Assembly: GCF_000092245.1 (NCBI RefSeq)
Contig: NC_014166.1
Span: 248,001-312,000, forward strand
Origin: Arcobacter nitrofigilis DSM 7299
GTDB taxonomy: Bacteria; Campylobacterota; Campylobacteria; Campylobacterales; Arcobacteraceae
Reading direction: 5' to 3'
Length of the DNA stretch: 64,000 nucleotides
How positions within the stretch are numbered: the stretch's first letter is position 1; each line of letters opens with the position of its first letter. Both the position numbers and the translations under genes were made by a program. The notes beneath the pieces were generated by a model. That model saw only the letters and a list, made by a program, of their open reading frames with translations, was not told the origin of the DNA and made no database searches. Of the stretch, positions 18,368 through 26,584 are shown piece after piece.

Positions 18368-19037
18368 GATTTAGTTTGTACCCCATATTTGAAATATTTT
18401 TAATACAATTAAATGGAATCTTTTTTCGTAAAAAACCAAGGGAAGTTCGTAAAGAATTCAAACTCATATATTCTCCATCCCAGACATTTTGTTCAATCTC
18501 TTCATAAGAGACTACTCTGTTTTTGTTTAACACTAGAAGTTTCAAAAACAATAACTCTTTTTTTGTGAGATTAATTACTTGACCTTTATTATAAAATAAA
18601 GAAGTATTGTTGTCAAAATAAAATTCATCACCCAAGGTTATTTTAAAATCTTTCTCTTTTTCTAAGGCTTCTACTGCTTTTGAAAGGGCTGGAAGAAGGT
18701 TTCTACTTGTAAGGGGTTTGATGATATATTTTTCTAGGTTTAATTCAATGGCATCCAATAGATAACTTTTTTCACTAAATGCTGTTGAGATTATGATTTT
18801 TGTAGTTGTGTCTTTTTGTCTTATTTTTTTTGCTAAAGATATTCCATCAAGTTTTGGCATCTTTATATCTGTTAGAATAATATCTGGATGATATTTTTTA
18901 TAAAGCTCGTAACCTTCTTCTCCATCTTTTGCTTCGTATAGTTCATTGAACATACGATTTAAAAATCGAGAATTGATAGTTCTTACCCCTTCGTCATCCT
19001 CAATATATAAAATAGTATATTTTTTAAAATCATCCAT
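18357..19037 (-). CDS. OmpR-type response regulator next to tct operon
   Basis: A 226-residue two-domain regulator. The receiver has acidic residues in YIEDDEG, the phosphorylated Asp in DIILTDIKMPKLDG and the Lys in EKYIIKPLTS. A winged-helix DNA-binding domain follows (LTKKELLFLKLLVLNKNRVVS). It pairs with the overlapping kinase gene and lies 29 bp after tctA in the same direction, resembling the TctD/TctE arrangement beside tricarboxylate transporters, although the kinase here has a different sensor region. Its binding site was not identified. Confidence 0.9.
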   Translation of the reverse strand: MDDFKKYTILYIEDDEGVRTINSRFLNRMFNELYEAKDGEEGYELYKKYHPDIILTDIKMPKLDGISLAKKIRQKDTTTKIIISTAFSEKSYLLDAIELNLEKYIIKPLTSRNLLPALSKAVEALEKEKDFKITLGDEFYFDNNTSLFYNKGQVINLTKKELLFLKLLVLNKNRVVSYEEIEQNVWDGEYMSLNSLRTSLGFLRKKIPFNCIKNISNMGYKLNLEK

Positions 19038-19066
19038 TACTACCTCTTTTAAAAGAAAAGAGAAAT

Positions 19067-20584
19067 TTAATTCTCTTTTTTCTTTCTAATTTTAGCTGAA
19101 AATTCCCCAAATAAAGGAACTAACAATAAAATTACTGTGATGATTAGTATTGATAAAGTAATAGGTCTTTCCCATAAAAATGATAAAGAACCATCACTAA
19201 TAGTCAATGCTCTTCTTAAGTTGTTTTCCATCATTCCACCTAAAATAAAACCTAAAATCATAGGTGCCATTGGAAAATCAACGATTCTTAAAAACAGTGC
19301 AACAACTGCAAATATTGTCATCATATAAATATCAAAGTTATTAAATGTAACCAAATAAACCCCAACAAGAGAGAAAAATATAATCAATGGCAACAATAAC
19401 TGTTTAGGCAATGTTAACAATTTCGCAATATATGGAATCAAAGGTAAATTTAAAACCAAAAGAACAAGGTTACCAATATACATAGAAATAATAACTGACC
19501 AAAATAATTCTGGATTATCCACATACATAGTAGGTCCTGGTTGAATTCCATAGGAAATTAAAGCACCTAAAATAATAGCAGTAGTTCCAGACCCTGGAAT
19601 ACCTAAAGTAAGTAAAGGTACAAAAGAACCAGAACAAGCTGCATTGTTAGCACTTTCAGGAGCTGCAAGTCCTTTAATACTACCTTTTCCAAAGTTTAGT
19701 TTTTCTTTCACACTTGCAATTGATCTCTCCATTCCATAAGCTAAAAATGAAGCAATTGTTGCACCAGCTCCTGGAAGAACTCCAACAAAGAATCCAAGCA
19801 CAGAAGATCTACCAATAGTTGGAATCATCTCTTTTACTTCTTCACGTGTAAGTCTTAGACTTCCAATATCTTTTTTAAGTTCTTCCTCTTCCTCTTTTGT
19901 TGTTTGATGACTTTCTAAAACATTCATCAAAGCTTCAGATAAAGCAAAGGCAGCCATTGCTAAAAGTAAAAATGAGATTCCATCAATCAAATCTAATCTT
20001 CCAAAAGTAAATCTAGCAATACCAGAATCAGAATCACTTCCAACAGTTGCTAACATAAGACCAAAGACAGTCATAATAGCAGCTTTTAGAAACTTACCTT
20101 TCCCCGCAAAGGCTGCAACTGCTGTAAGACCTAATACCATCAAGGCAAAATAATCAGATGATTGGAAACTCAAACTAACAGATGCTAAAGCAGGTGCTGC
20201 AAAAAGTAAGAATATAGCTGCAATTGTTCCACCAGAAAATGAAGAATATGCAGCGATTGCTAAGGCTTTTCCTGCATGTCCATTTTTTGCCATTGGGTAA
20301 CCGTCAAATGATGAAGCAACTGTTCCTGCAACTCCTGGAGCATTAATCAAAATAGATGAAGTAGAACCTCCAAATATAGCACCATAATAAACACCTGCAA
20401 TCAAAATAAGTCCAGAAGAAGGATCCATTCCATAAGTAATAGGAATCATCAAGGCAATTGCAGAGATTGGTCCCAATCCTGGAAGCATACCAATAAAAGT
20501 ACCAGCAAAACATCCAATTGCTACCATTAGGATATTGTAAGCGCTAAGAGCTGTTCCTGCTCCTTGTAATATACCATCTAACAT
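19067..20584 (-). CDS. tctA: Tripartite tricarboxylate transporter, large membrane subunit
   Basis: A 505-residue inner-membrane protein with about twelve hydrophobic segments and the TctA signatures GMLPGLGPISAIALMIP (N-terminal repeat) and VGVLPGAGATIASFLAYGMER with PESANNAACSGSFVPLLTLGIPGSG (second repeat). It forms the channel of a Na+- or proton-driven, binding-protein-dependent carboxylate importer. Its ATG overlaps the tctB stop (TAATG), so the two are translationally coupled. The substrate may be citrate or another carboxylate. Confidence 0.96.
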   Translation of the reverse strand: MLDGILQGAGTALSAYNILMVAIGCFAGTFIGMLPGLGPISAIALMIPITYGMDPSSGLILIAGVYYGAIFGGSTSSILINAPGVAGTVASSFDGYPMAKNGHAGKALAIAAYSSFSGGTIAAIFLLFAAPALASVSLSFQSSDYFALMVLGLTAVAAFAGKGKFLKAAIMTVFGLMLATVGSDSDSGIARFTFGRLDLIDGISFLLLAMAAFALSEALMNVLESHQTTKEEEEELKKDIGSLRLTREEVKEMIPTIGRSSVLGFFVGVLPGAGATIASFLAYGMERSIASVKEKLNFGKGSIKGLAAPESANNAACSGSFVPLLTLGIPGSGTTAIILGALISYGIQPGPTMYVDNPELFWSVIISMYIGNLVLLVLNLPLIPYIAKLLTLPKQLLLPLIIFFSLVGVYLVTFNNFDIYMMTIFAVVALFLRIVDFPMAPMILGFILGGMMENNLRRALTISDGSLSFLWERPITLSILIITVILLLVPLFGEFSAKIRKKKEN

Positions 20585-21066
20585 TAGTTAACTCCTAATA
20601 AATTATTGATAAAGTCGCCTGCATCTATATATACACCTAAAACATTGTTTAGTAATACATAAAATCCTACAGATACCCCAACTGAAATTAAAAATATTCT
20701 TTTTATATTTCTCTCTTTTAAAATAAAAAATCCTATTGCTAAAAATATCATTGTAGAAAAGATAAAACCTAAAGGTCTTATTGTAAAACCATAAAAAATC
20801 ATTAACAAAATAAAAAACGTAGTAGTTTTTAAATCTAGACTTCTTAGATAAGTCAAAGATAGGTTTTCTTTGTTTTTTTCTAATAGTGATAAAACCAATA
20901 ATATCACTGATATAATAATTCCTGTTAATCCAATATAATAAGGAAATGTAGAAGCAGTCATAACTTCAAACTGCGCCATTGGCATCTTTTTTATACTAAA
21001 TACAGAATAAAAATAGAAACTTGAAAAAGCTAAAAAAAATATTGAGCCTATTGTATTTTTTGTCAT
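20584..21066 (-). CDS. tctB: Tripartite tricarboxylate transporter, small membrane subunit
   Basis: A 160-residue protein with four hydrophobic segments, the normal TctB build. I choose ATG 21066 because AAAGGACAACAA stands directly before it; a longer frame from 21093 has no such site. It lies between tctC and tctA and overlaps tctA by one base. The bases around its start (GGACAACAAATGA) match, with one mismatch, the complement of the linker in the two small-RNA-like units upstream of tctC, so its translation may be controlled by them. Confidence 0.9.
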   Translation of the reverse strand: MTKNTIGSIFFLAFSSFYFYSVFSIKKMPMAQFEVMTASTFPYYIGLTGIIISVILLVLSLLEKNKENLSLTYLRSLDLKTTTFFILLMIFYGFTIRPLGFIFSTMIFLAIGFFILKERNIKRIFLISVGVSVGFYVLLNNVLGVYIDAGDFINNLLGVN

Positions 21067-21107
21067 TTGTTGTCCTTTATATAAATAGAGCAAAGGCTCT
21101 ATTTATC

Positions 21108-22079
21108 CTATAGAAATCCCATTTCTTTCATCAAAGATGAGATTGTTTTTTCTTGATTTTCTAGGAATGTTTTGAATTGAGTAGTTGGTTTATATAGATT
21201 TGCCCAACCATTTCTTGCTCTAACTGTTTCCCACTCTTTTGTTTTGTACATGTCTCCAAGAACTTTTGCAAAAGCATCGATTTTTTCTTGTGGTAAGTTT
21301 GGTGCTCCAAAAAATCCTCTCCAGTTTGCAAAGTATGCATCAACACCCATACTTTTGAAACTTGGGATTCCATCAATTGACTCATCAGAAGTGATTCCTA
21401 TGATTCTTACTTCACCTTTTTTATGTTTTTCTAAAACTTCTCCAAGTCCTGTTGATAAAACATCAACTTCTCCAGTTAATAATCCTGCAAGTGCTTTTCC
21501 TCCTGCATCATAAGGAACATATCTTACATTTGTCGGATTTCCCCCTGCTGCTTTAAAGATTTGTGCAGCTACAAGATGATCCATACTTCCCCTTGAACTT
21601 CCACCAGCGATTTTTACTTTTCTTGGATTTTTGTCAAAAGCTGCTTTTACATCAGCCCAAGTTTTATATTTAGAGTCAGCTCTTACAACTAAAGCTCCAT
21701 AATCAGCAACAACAGCTGAGATTAGAGATAAGTCTCTAAATGATTGAGGAAATACACCTTGTAATGATCTAATTACAATAGGAGTTGAATTTACCATCAA
21801 GGTATCTTGTTGTTTATCAGCAGTTTCTATTAAGTAAGCGATAGCTTTTCCACCACCACCTCCTGACATATTTTCAAAAGATGTTTCATCAACTAAACCA
21901 GATTTTTTAAGAGCTTCCCCAACTCCTCTAGCAGTTCCATCCCAACCACCACCGGCACCACCAGGGATTAGGAAATGGATTTTTTCAATTTCTGAAGCAA
22001 CAGAAGTCATAGCTAACCCAGCAACTAAGCAACTAGCTAAGGCAACATTTTTGCAAATTTTTGAGATTTGTAATTTCAT
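21108..22079 (-). CDS. tctC: TctC/Bug-type periplasmic carboxylate-binding protein
   Basis: A 323-residue periplasmic binding protein that delivers substrate to TctAB. The N-terminal signal peptide (about 28 residues) has a basic start, a hydrophobic core (NVALASCLVAGLAMTSV) and a cleavage site near VASEIE. Family features include FLIPGGAGGGWDGTARGVG, the binding-loop region IAGGSSRGSMDHL and YVPYDAGGKALAGLLTGEVDV. It starts at ATG behind AAAGGACG and is the first gene of tctCBA. Substrate identity cannot be read directly; the GGWDGTARG loop belongs to the tricarboxylate-type branch. Confidence 0.94.
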   Translation of the reverse strand: MKLQISKICKNVALASCLVAGLAMTSVASEIEKIHFLIPGGAGGGWDGTARGVGEALKKSGLVDETSFENMSGGGGGKAIAYLIETADKQQDTLMVNSTPIVIRSLQGVFPQSFRDLSLISAVVADYGALVVRADSKYKTWADVKAAFDKNPRKVKIAGGSSRGSMDHLVAAQIFKAAGGNPTNVRYVPYDAGGKALAGLLTGEVDVLSTGLGEVLEKHKKGEVRIIGITSDESIDGIPSFKSMGVDAYFANWRGFFGAPNLPQEKIDAFAKVLGDMYKTKEWETVRARNGWANLYKPTTQFKTFLENQEKTISSLMKEMGFL

Positions 22080-22236
22080 TTTTCGTCCTTTGTTTATTTC
22101 TATTTCAATGTTAAATGAAAAAAATGTAAGAAAAATAAAATAAATATTTATTTAGAGAATTTCTTTTAAAAGGTATAAAAAACAATTACAAAAAGGAACA
22201 TAAGATTTTGATAATAAAATGAAGGGAATTTTGGGC

Positions 22237-22309
22237 AAAAAAAAAGAGGCTTCGTGGACCTCTTTTTTTAGGGAGAACAAATGAAAAAAGACGTTCGCAT
22301 TCGTCTTAT
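22237..22309 (-). ncRNA. Candidate small RNA, copy A of a tandem pair
   Basis: Read on the minus strand, a TATAAT box (22316-22321) is followed about seven bases on by a hairpin (aagacg/cgtctt, 22288-22307), a C/U-rich linker containing CATTTGTTCTCCC, and a strong terminator: an 11-bp stem (22239-22249/22259-22269) ending in nine T. The predicted RNA is about 73 nt. Box, hairpin, linker and terminator are all conserved in copy B 200 bp away while intervening sequence is not. Plus-strand reading gives only a 13-codon frame. This is inferred from structure; it matches no known family that I recognise. Confidence 0.5.
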
Positions 22310-22447
22310 AAAGAAATTATAACTGTTGATGATAAATGGATAAATAATCAAAGGTTAACAAAAAGATAACTTGACTAAAAGTTTATAAATTTGTAAAAAA
22401 TGTAGTAGGGTTTTGAAAATAGATTTTGAGTTTGTAGATTTTTGGGC

Positions 22448-22514
22448 AAAAAAAAAGAGGGTTCGCGACCTCTTTCTTTAGGAGAACAAATGAAGACGTT
22501 CGTATTCGTCTTAT
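22448..22514 (-). ncRNA. Candidate small RNA, copy B of a tandem pair
   Basis: Same layout as copy A: TATAAT on the minus strand (22521-22526), a 5' hairpin (stem 22493-22498/22507-22512), the linker CATTTGTTCTCCT, then a gagg/cctc terminator stem and nine T. Length is about 67 nt. Relative to copy A it differs by small deletions (four bases after the ATG-like triplet, single bases in the terminator loop and linker) and point changes in loops, while both stems remain paired. The linker would be single-stranded and is complementary to a GGAG-N5-ATG translation start. Confidence 0.5.
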
Positions 22515-22599
22515 AAGATAATTATAACAGCTGATAATGAATGGATAAATAATCAATAGTTAATGGATAGATAACTGATATGGAAATTATTGATAATGT

Positions 22600-22860
22600 G
22601 CTCTCTTGAAGACCTAAAGGTCTCCGCTTTTTACTTTCTTTTGTTGAAAAGAAAGTAACAAAGAAAGCAACTGCCGAATTGATGAAGGCAAAGCTTTCCT
22701 CTCTTATTGATTTTCTCTTTTCTGCCCTGCAAAACTCGCTAAAGAGTGCATTTAGCACTTTTTTTTACGCTCAGACAGTTTCGGGCTTGTTTCGAAAAGA
22801 GAAAATCAAACGTTCGGCTTCATCAAAGGCAGGATTTAGTGCCATTTAGTTCAAGTGAGA
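22600..22860. repeat. Multi-hairpin extragenic element
   Basis: A gene-free stretch packed with perfect inverted repeats: agacc/ggtct (22607-22620); a 12-bp stem ttactttctttt with its complement (22631-22642/22647-22658); 16-bp arms ttgattttctcttttc and complement (22707-22722/22794-22809); 9-bp outer arms ttgatgaag/cttcatcaa (22679-22687/22818-22826); and at the centre a terminator-like hairpin agtgc/gcact followed by eight T (22745-22766). G+C is higher than around it. The form suggests a repeated extragenic element; other copies must be sought in the genome. A 78-codon frame inside it is not believed to be a gene. Confidence 0.65.
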
Positions 22861-22929
22861 ATAGTTAACCAATCAACAAAATTATTTAAGATAAAATAAA
22901 CTATAAAATTTTCTAAAGATAGGATTTTC

Positions 22930-23841
22930 ATGTTTAATTTAATTGTACTTTGCGGGGAAGATAGTTGGGAAACTTCACCAATTGAGCTAAATAGAAGTAG
23001 GCTTTTTGAATATACTGTTGATGAAATAAGTGAAAGATATATTGAGTTGACAGATGAGGTAATAAATGAACTAAAAACATATCCTTGTTTATTTGCAACT
23101 GAACAAGAAGTTTCAAGTACAAAAATAGGTTATATAAAAAAAATTAGCCGTCGAAGAGATGAAATTAAAATTTATTTTGAAATAATAGAATTATTCTCTA
23201 GTATTGAAAAAGGTTGGTTAAAAGAATTATCAAACGAATTAGATATTGTGAAAAATGAGTTAAGAAGAACTCATTGGTCTATTAAAGATGAGGATTTATT
23301 TGAGATACTATTAAAGAAAAGTTTAATAAGTAAAGAAAATTATATTAAACATTTAAATTCTTATAAATTATTGGATGAACCAGTTAATATTAAACCTTCT
23401 CAAGGTGAAGTATTTAATACATCTCAAGTTTTTATTGTACATGGTCATGATAGTGTAACAAAAATGGAAGTTTCAGATTTTGTTAAAGAATTAGGATTAG
23501 AACCTATAATCCTACATTTACAAGCAAGTTCTGGTATGACAATAATTGAAAAGATTGAAAAATATACAAATGTTGGTTATGCATTAGTATTGTACACTCC
23601 TTGTGATATTGGAACAAAAAGAGATTCTTTAATTTATAAGAGAAGAGCACGTCAAAATGTAGTTTTTGAGCATGGGTATCTTCTTGCAAAACTTAAAAGG
23701 GAAAGAGTAGCTGCAATCGTTAAAGATGAACTTGAACTCCCAAATGATATGAGTGGATTAGTTTATATATCTTATGATGAAAATGATAATTGGAAAGAAG
23801 AGTTAAAAATAGAGCTTAAGACTTTAGGATATTTAGGTTAA
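22930..23841 (+). CDS. TIR-like (PF10137-type) nucleotide-binding effector, stand-alone
   Basis: The C-terminal half (about residues 160-303) has the pattern of the CAP12/Pycsar-type TIR domain: VFIVHGHDSVTKMEVSDFV, ILHLQASSGMTIIEKIEKY, ALVLYTPCDIGTKR, RRARQNVVFEHGYLLAKLKRERV and LPNDMSGLVYI. Family members cleave NAD+ when triggered, often in antiphage defence. The N-terminal ~150 residues form a separate domain of unknown role (PCLFATEQEV, SSTKIGYIKKISRRRDEIKIYFEI). No cyclase or partner gene is adjacent. It starts at ATG behind AGGA and lies between a multi-hairpin element and a large palindrome, in an island-like position. NADase activity is inferred. Confidence 0.85.
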   Translation: MFNLIVLCGEDSWETSPIELNRSRLFEYTVDEISERYIELTDEVINELKTYPCLFATEQEVSSTKIGYIKKISRRRDEIKIYFEIIELFSSIEKGWLKELSNELDIVKNELRRTHWSIKDEDLFEILLKKSLISKENYIKHLNSYKLLDEPVNIKPSQGEVFNTSQVFIVHGHDSVTKMEVSDFVKELGLEPIILHLQASSGMTIIEKIEKYTNVGYALVLYTPCDIGTKRDSLIYKRRARQNVVFEHGYLLAKLKRERVAAIVKDELELPNDMSGLVYISYDENDNWKEELKIELKTLGYLG

Positions 23842-23970
23842 TTTAGAGGTTAATATTTTTGTTCTAATCAAGGAAGTTAGTAATTTTTGAGCCAAGGAGC
23901 ATAGGCTCCTATGTGAGTGCTCAAAAATTGCTAGATGACGCAGAGTAGGGCAAAAAGATTGACCTCTAAA
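23842..23970. terminator. Nested palindrome between TIR gene and porB
   Basis: Three nested inverted repeats: tttagaggt/acctctaaa (23842-23850/23962-23970), a 15-bp stem with one G-T pair (23878-23892/23919-23933), and an inner aggagc/gctcct hairpin (23895-23910). It fills the gap between two convergent genes, and its right arm overlaps the porB stop. It is a probable two-way transcription stop, without a classic T-run. Confidence 0.55.
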
Positions 23971-24922
23971 CTCTTGCTTCTTCTCTCTTTTGTAGATACT
24001 CCCATTTGGCATCTACTCTTTTTTGCCATTCTTCTATGATATACTCATTTTCTGGTTTAAACAGGTGTTTAAATCTTGGTTGGAAAGCTAGGTAATCTCT
24101 TACTGGCACTATGTTTTTTGGTCTGTATGTTATATTTAATTCTGTTCCATCTATGATTTCGTATAGTGGGAAAACTAGCGAATCAACTGCTAAATCTGAG
24201 GCTTCTATTGTTTCGTGTGGTTGGAACTTCCACTCTGTTGTACAGGCGCTCATTGCATTTATAAATACAGGTCCTTTTGTATCAAATCCTGTTTGGATCT
24301 TTTTAATCATATCTTTCCATTTGTTTGGTGCAACTTGTGCTACATATGGTGAACCGTGTGCGGCCATGATTGCTAGCATATCTTTTTTATTTCTTTTTTC
24401 ACCATAAGAAGTACTTCCAGCTGGTGCTGTTGTTGTACTTGAACCAATAGGAGTAGAAGATGATCTTTGACCTCCTGTATTTGCATAAACTTCATTGTCT
24501 AAACAAATATACATAAAGTCATGTCCTCTTTCAAAACATCCTGAAATCCATTGGAAACCAATATCATAAGTTGCTCCATCTCCACCAAATGTTACAAATT
24601 TTGGTTCAGGAGTTGATGGATCGATTCTTCCTTTTTTTCTTAGAACTTTATTCATAGTCTCAGCACCTGCGATTGCAGTTGAGGCATTTTCAAATCCTAT
24701 ATGAATCCAAGAACAGTCCCATGAAGTATGTGGATAAATAGCTGTACAAACTTCTAAACATCCAGTTGCTGCTGATACTACTAAGTTATCATTTGTAGCA
24801 TTTAGTACTTCTCTTACAATAATTGAGTGTGCACAACCTGGACATAAAACATGAGAACCCTCAAATCTTTCAGCCGCAGTTGAAAATGTTTTTAAGTTTT
24901 TGATTACTTTTTGATTACTCAT
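23966..24922 (-). CDS. porB: Pyruvate:ferredoxin oxidoreductase, beta subunit (TPP-binding)
   Basis: Converts pyruvate and CoA to acetyl-CoA, CO2 and reduced ferredoxin/flavodoxin; it is also the reductive CO2-fixing step in some relatives. The 318-residue subunit binds thiamine diphosphate (GDGATYDIGFQWISGCFERG, DNEVYANTGGQRSS) and an iron-sulfur cluster through CPGCAHS and the later CLEVC. It is last in the porC-porD-porA-porB operon, ten bases after porA, with TGA-proximal palindromes following. The four-subunit form is typical of Campylobacterota and archaea. Confidence 0.95.
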   Translation of the reverse strand: MSNQKVIKNLKTFSTAAERFEGSHVLCPGCAHSIIVREVLNATNDNLVVSAATGCLEVCTAIYPHTSWDCSWIHIGFENASTAIAGAETMNKVLRKKGRIDPSTPEPKFVTFGGDGATYDIGFQWISGCFERGHDFMYICLDNEVYANTGGQRSSSTPIGSSTTTAPAGSTSYGEKRNKKDMLAIMAAHGSPYVAQVAPNKWKDMIKKIQTGFDTKGPVFINAMSACTTEWKFQPHETIEASDLAVDSLVFPLYEIIDGTELNITYRPKNIVPVRDYLAFQPRFKHLFKPENEYIIEEWQKRVDAKWEYLQKREEARV

Positions 24923-24931
24923 ATTTTCTCC

Positions 24932-26161
24932 TTAGTGTTCATAAAAACTTAACTCAGGACCTCTTACACCATGAAGTGTTTGAATTTTCCCATTAAGTTT
25001 TCCATTTTTTGCTTCTTCATTTAAAGAGACAAAAATCTCTTTTAATTCATTTACAATAATATCTCTTCCACCTAAACCATATACTAAGTTTTTCAGAATT
25101 GGTCTAGCTTGGGTATTAAATAAGGCTCCCGCAACTTCATTGTATAAAGTTCCAACCGTTCCACCAGGTGCACTTCTATCCATACATGCTATAGCTTTTA
25201 CATTTTGTAATTTTGAAGCCAATTGTGTAAGAGGAAATGGTCTAAAAAGTCTTGGTGCTAAAACACCAGCTTTTATTCCTGTTTCTTCTCTTATGGCATC
25301 AACTGCTATCATTGCTGTTTCATAAGTAGTTCCTAAACATACAATTACAACATCTGCATCTTCTACTTTATATGATTCTACAAGATTATATTTTCTTCCA
25401 CTAATTTTTTCAAACTCTTCAAAAACTTCTTCCACAACAAAAAGTGAACCCATTAGGGCTGCATGTTGTTTAGCTTTATGTTCAAAGTGCCAGTCATGCT
25501 CTGTTTGAACTCCATGAGTAACAGGGTTTGTAAAATCCAACATTGCATTAACTTGCAAATAGTCACCTACAAAATCATAAGCCACTTTATCAGACAGTGG
25601 TCTTACTGTTTGGGCTGTATGAGAAGTCAAAAATCCATCTTGATTAGAGATAACTGGAAGTCTTACATCTTTGTGCTCACCGATTTTAAAAGAACATAGT
25701 GTTAAATCATAAGCTTCCTGTGCATTAAATGAGTCTAGTTGAATCCAGCCTGCATCTCTTGTAAGGTACATATCTGAATGGTCACCATTTACATTTAAAG
25801 GTGCTGCTAATGCTCTATTTACTAAACATAAAACAACAGGGATTCTCATACCAGAACATTGATATAAAACTTCTACCATCAAAGCACAACCTTGTGATGA
25901 AGTAGCAGTTGCTACTCTTCCACCAGCAGCTCCTGCACCAACACAACCAGACATTGCAGCATGCTCAGATTCCACCATAATGATTTCACCATCCACATAT
26001 CCATTTGCATGAAAAGAAGCATAAGTTTCAACTGTATTTGTTGAAGGTGTTATAGGATAAGCAGCAAGTACATCAACAGCTGCTTGTCTAAATGCTTGAG
26101 CATTACAGGTATTCCCATCCCAAACTTCTACTTTATTTAGTTCCATTTGTTTGCTATTCAT
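24932..26161 (-). CDS. porA: Pyruvate:ferredoxin oxidoreductase, alpha subunit
   Basis: A 409-residue catalytic partner of PorB. The N-terminal pyrimidine-binding region shows AYPITPSTNTVE and VESEHAAMSGCVGAGAAGGRVATATSSQG; the C-terminal transketolase-like part has ADVVIVCLGTT. It starts at the base after porD's stop codon begins (one-base overlap at 26161), implying coupling. Length and motifs are normal for the four-subunit enzyme. Confidence 0.95.
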   Translation of the reverse strand: MNSKQMELNKVEVWDGNTCNAQAFRQAAVDVLAAYPITPSTNTVETYASFHANGYVDGEIIMVESEHAAMSGCVGAGAAGGRVATATSSQGCALMVEVLYQCSGMRIPVVLCLVNRALAAPLNVNGDHSDMYLTRDAGWIQLDSFNAQEAYDLTLCSFKIGEHKDVRLPVISNQDGFLTSHTAQTVRPLSDKVAYDFVGDYLQVNAMLDFTNPVTHGVQTEHDWHFEHKAKQHAALMGSLFVVEEVFEEFEKISGRKYNLVESYKVEDADVVIVCLGTTYETAMIAVDAIREETGIKAGVLAPRLFRPFPLTQLASKLQNVKAIACMDRSAPGGTVGTLYNEVAGALFNTQARPILKNLVYGLGGRDIIVNELKEIFVSLNEEAKNGKLNGKIQTLHGVRGPELSFYEH

Positions 26162-26574
26162 TATTTTTCACCTTTTTCTTTTTTAACAGGCCACTTTGTA
26201 AGTGCTAATTCATTTTTTTCTGTTTCATTAAACATCATCAATGATTTTGGATTGGTAGGACATACTTCAACACAGATTCCACAACCTTTACAGTGGTCAT
26301 AATCTATACCTTGTATCTCTTTATTTCTTGAAATTACTGCACTATCTGGACAATAAATCCAACAGTTTTGACAGTCAATACATAATTCAGTATTCCATAC
26401 GGGCTTCATTACTCGCCAATCCCCCACATAAAGATTTTTAGAGTTTGTCTCTGCATAGGTTCTATCTTCTGGGTTTGTCTCAGCTAAGGTATAGTCAATT
26501 ACTTGGTCAAATGAAAAAAGTGCCGCCCCAGGTACTAATTCATCCCATCCCATTTCTTTTATTGATTTACTCAT
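26161..26574 (-). CDS. porD: Pyruvate:ferredoxin oxidoreductase, delta subunit (2x[4Fe-4S])
   Basis: A 137-residue ferredoxin-like subunit with two cluster motifs, CIDCQNCWIYCP and CKGCGICVEVCP, which pass electrons from the TPP site to the external ferredoxin or flavodoxin. A long N-terminal extension of about 75 residues (starting MSKSIKEMGWDELVPGAAL) precedes the clusters, as in other Campylobacterota PorD proteins. It lies ten bases after porC and overlaps porA by one base. Confidence 0.94.
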   Translation of the reverse strand: MSKSIKEMGWDELVPGAALFSFDQVIDYTLAETNPEDRTYAETNSKNLYVGDWRVMKPVWNTELCIDCQNCWIYCPDSAVISRNKEIQGIDYDHCKGCGICVEVCPTNPKSLMMFNETEKNELALTKWPVKKEKGEK

Positions 26575-26584
26575 GATTTACTCC

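Larger units (their letters stand above)
22229..22563. repeat. Tandem duplication of a ~125-bp unit
   Basis: Unit A (22229-22358) and unit B (22440-22563) are direct repeats of about 125 bp, from tttgggcaaaaaaaaagagg through the shared atggataaataatca block to ttaa. They share two hairpins and a TATAAT box on the minus strand. The 81 bases between them are not alike. Both lie upstream of tctC. Confidence 0.85.

Noticed and set aside
22271-22320. Mini-frames of 13 and 8 codons on the plus strand behind GGAG in the tandem units
   Set aside because: The two copies are in different frames because of a four-base gap, so no peptide is conserved, whereas the minus-strand RNA features are.
22522-22758. 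78-codon minus-strand frame in the multi-hairpin region
   Set aside because: It runs through several perfect inverted repeats and part of RNA unit B, has no convincing ribosome-binding site, and its composition reflects the repeats.
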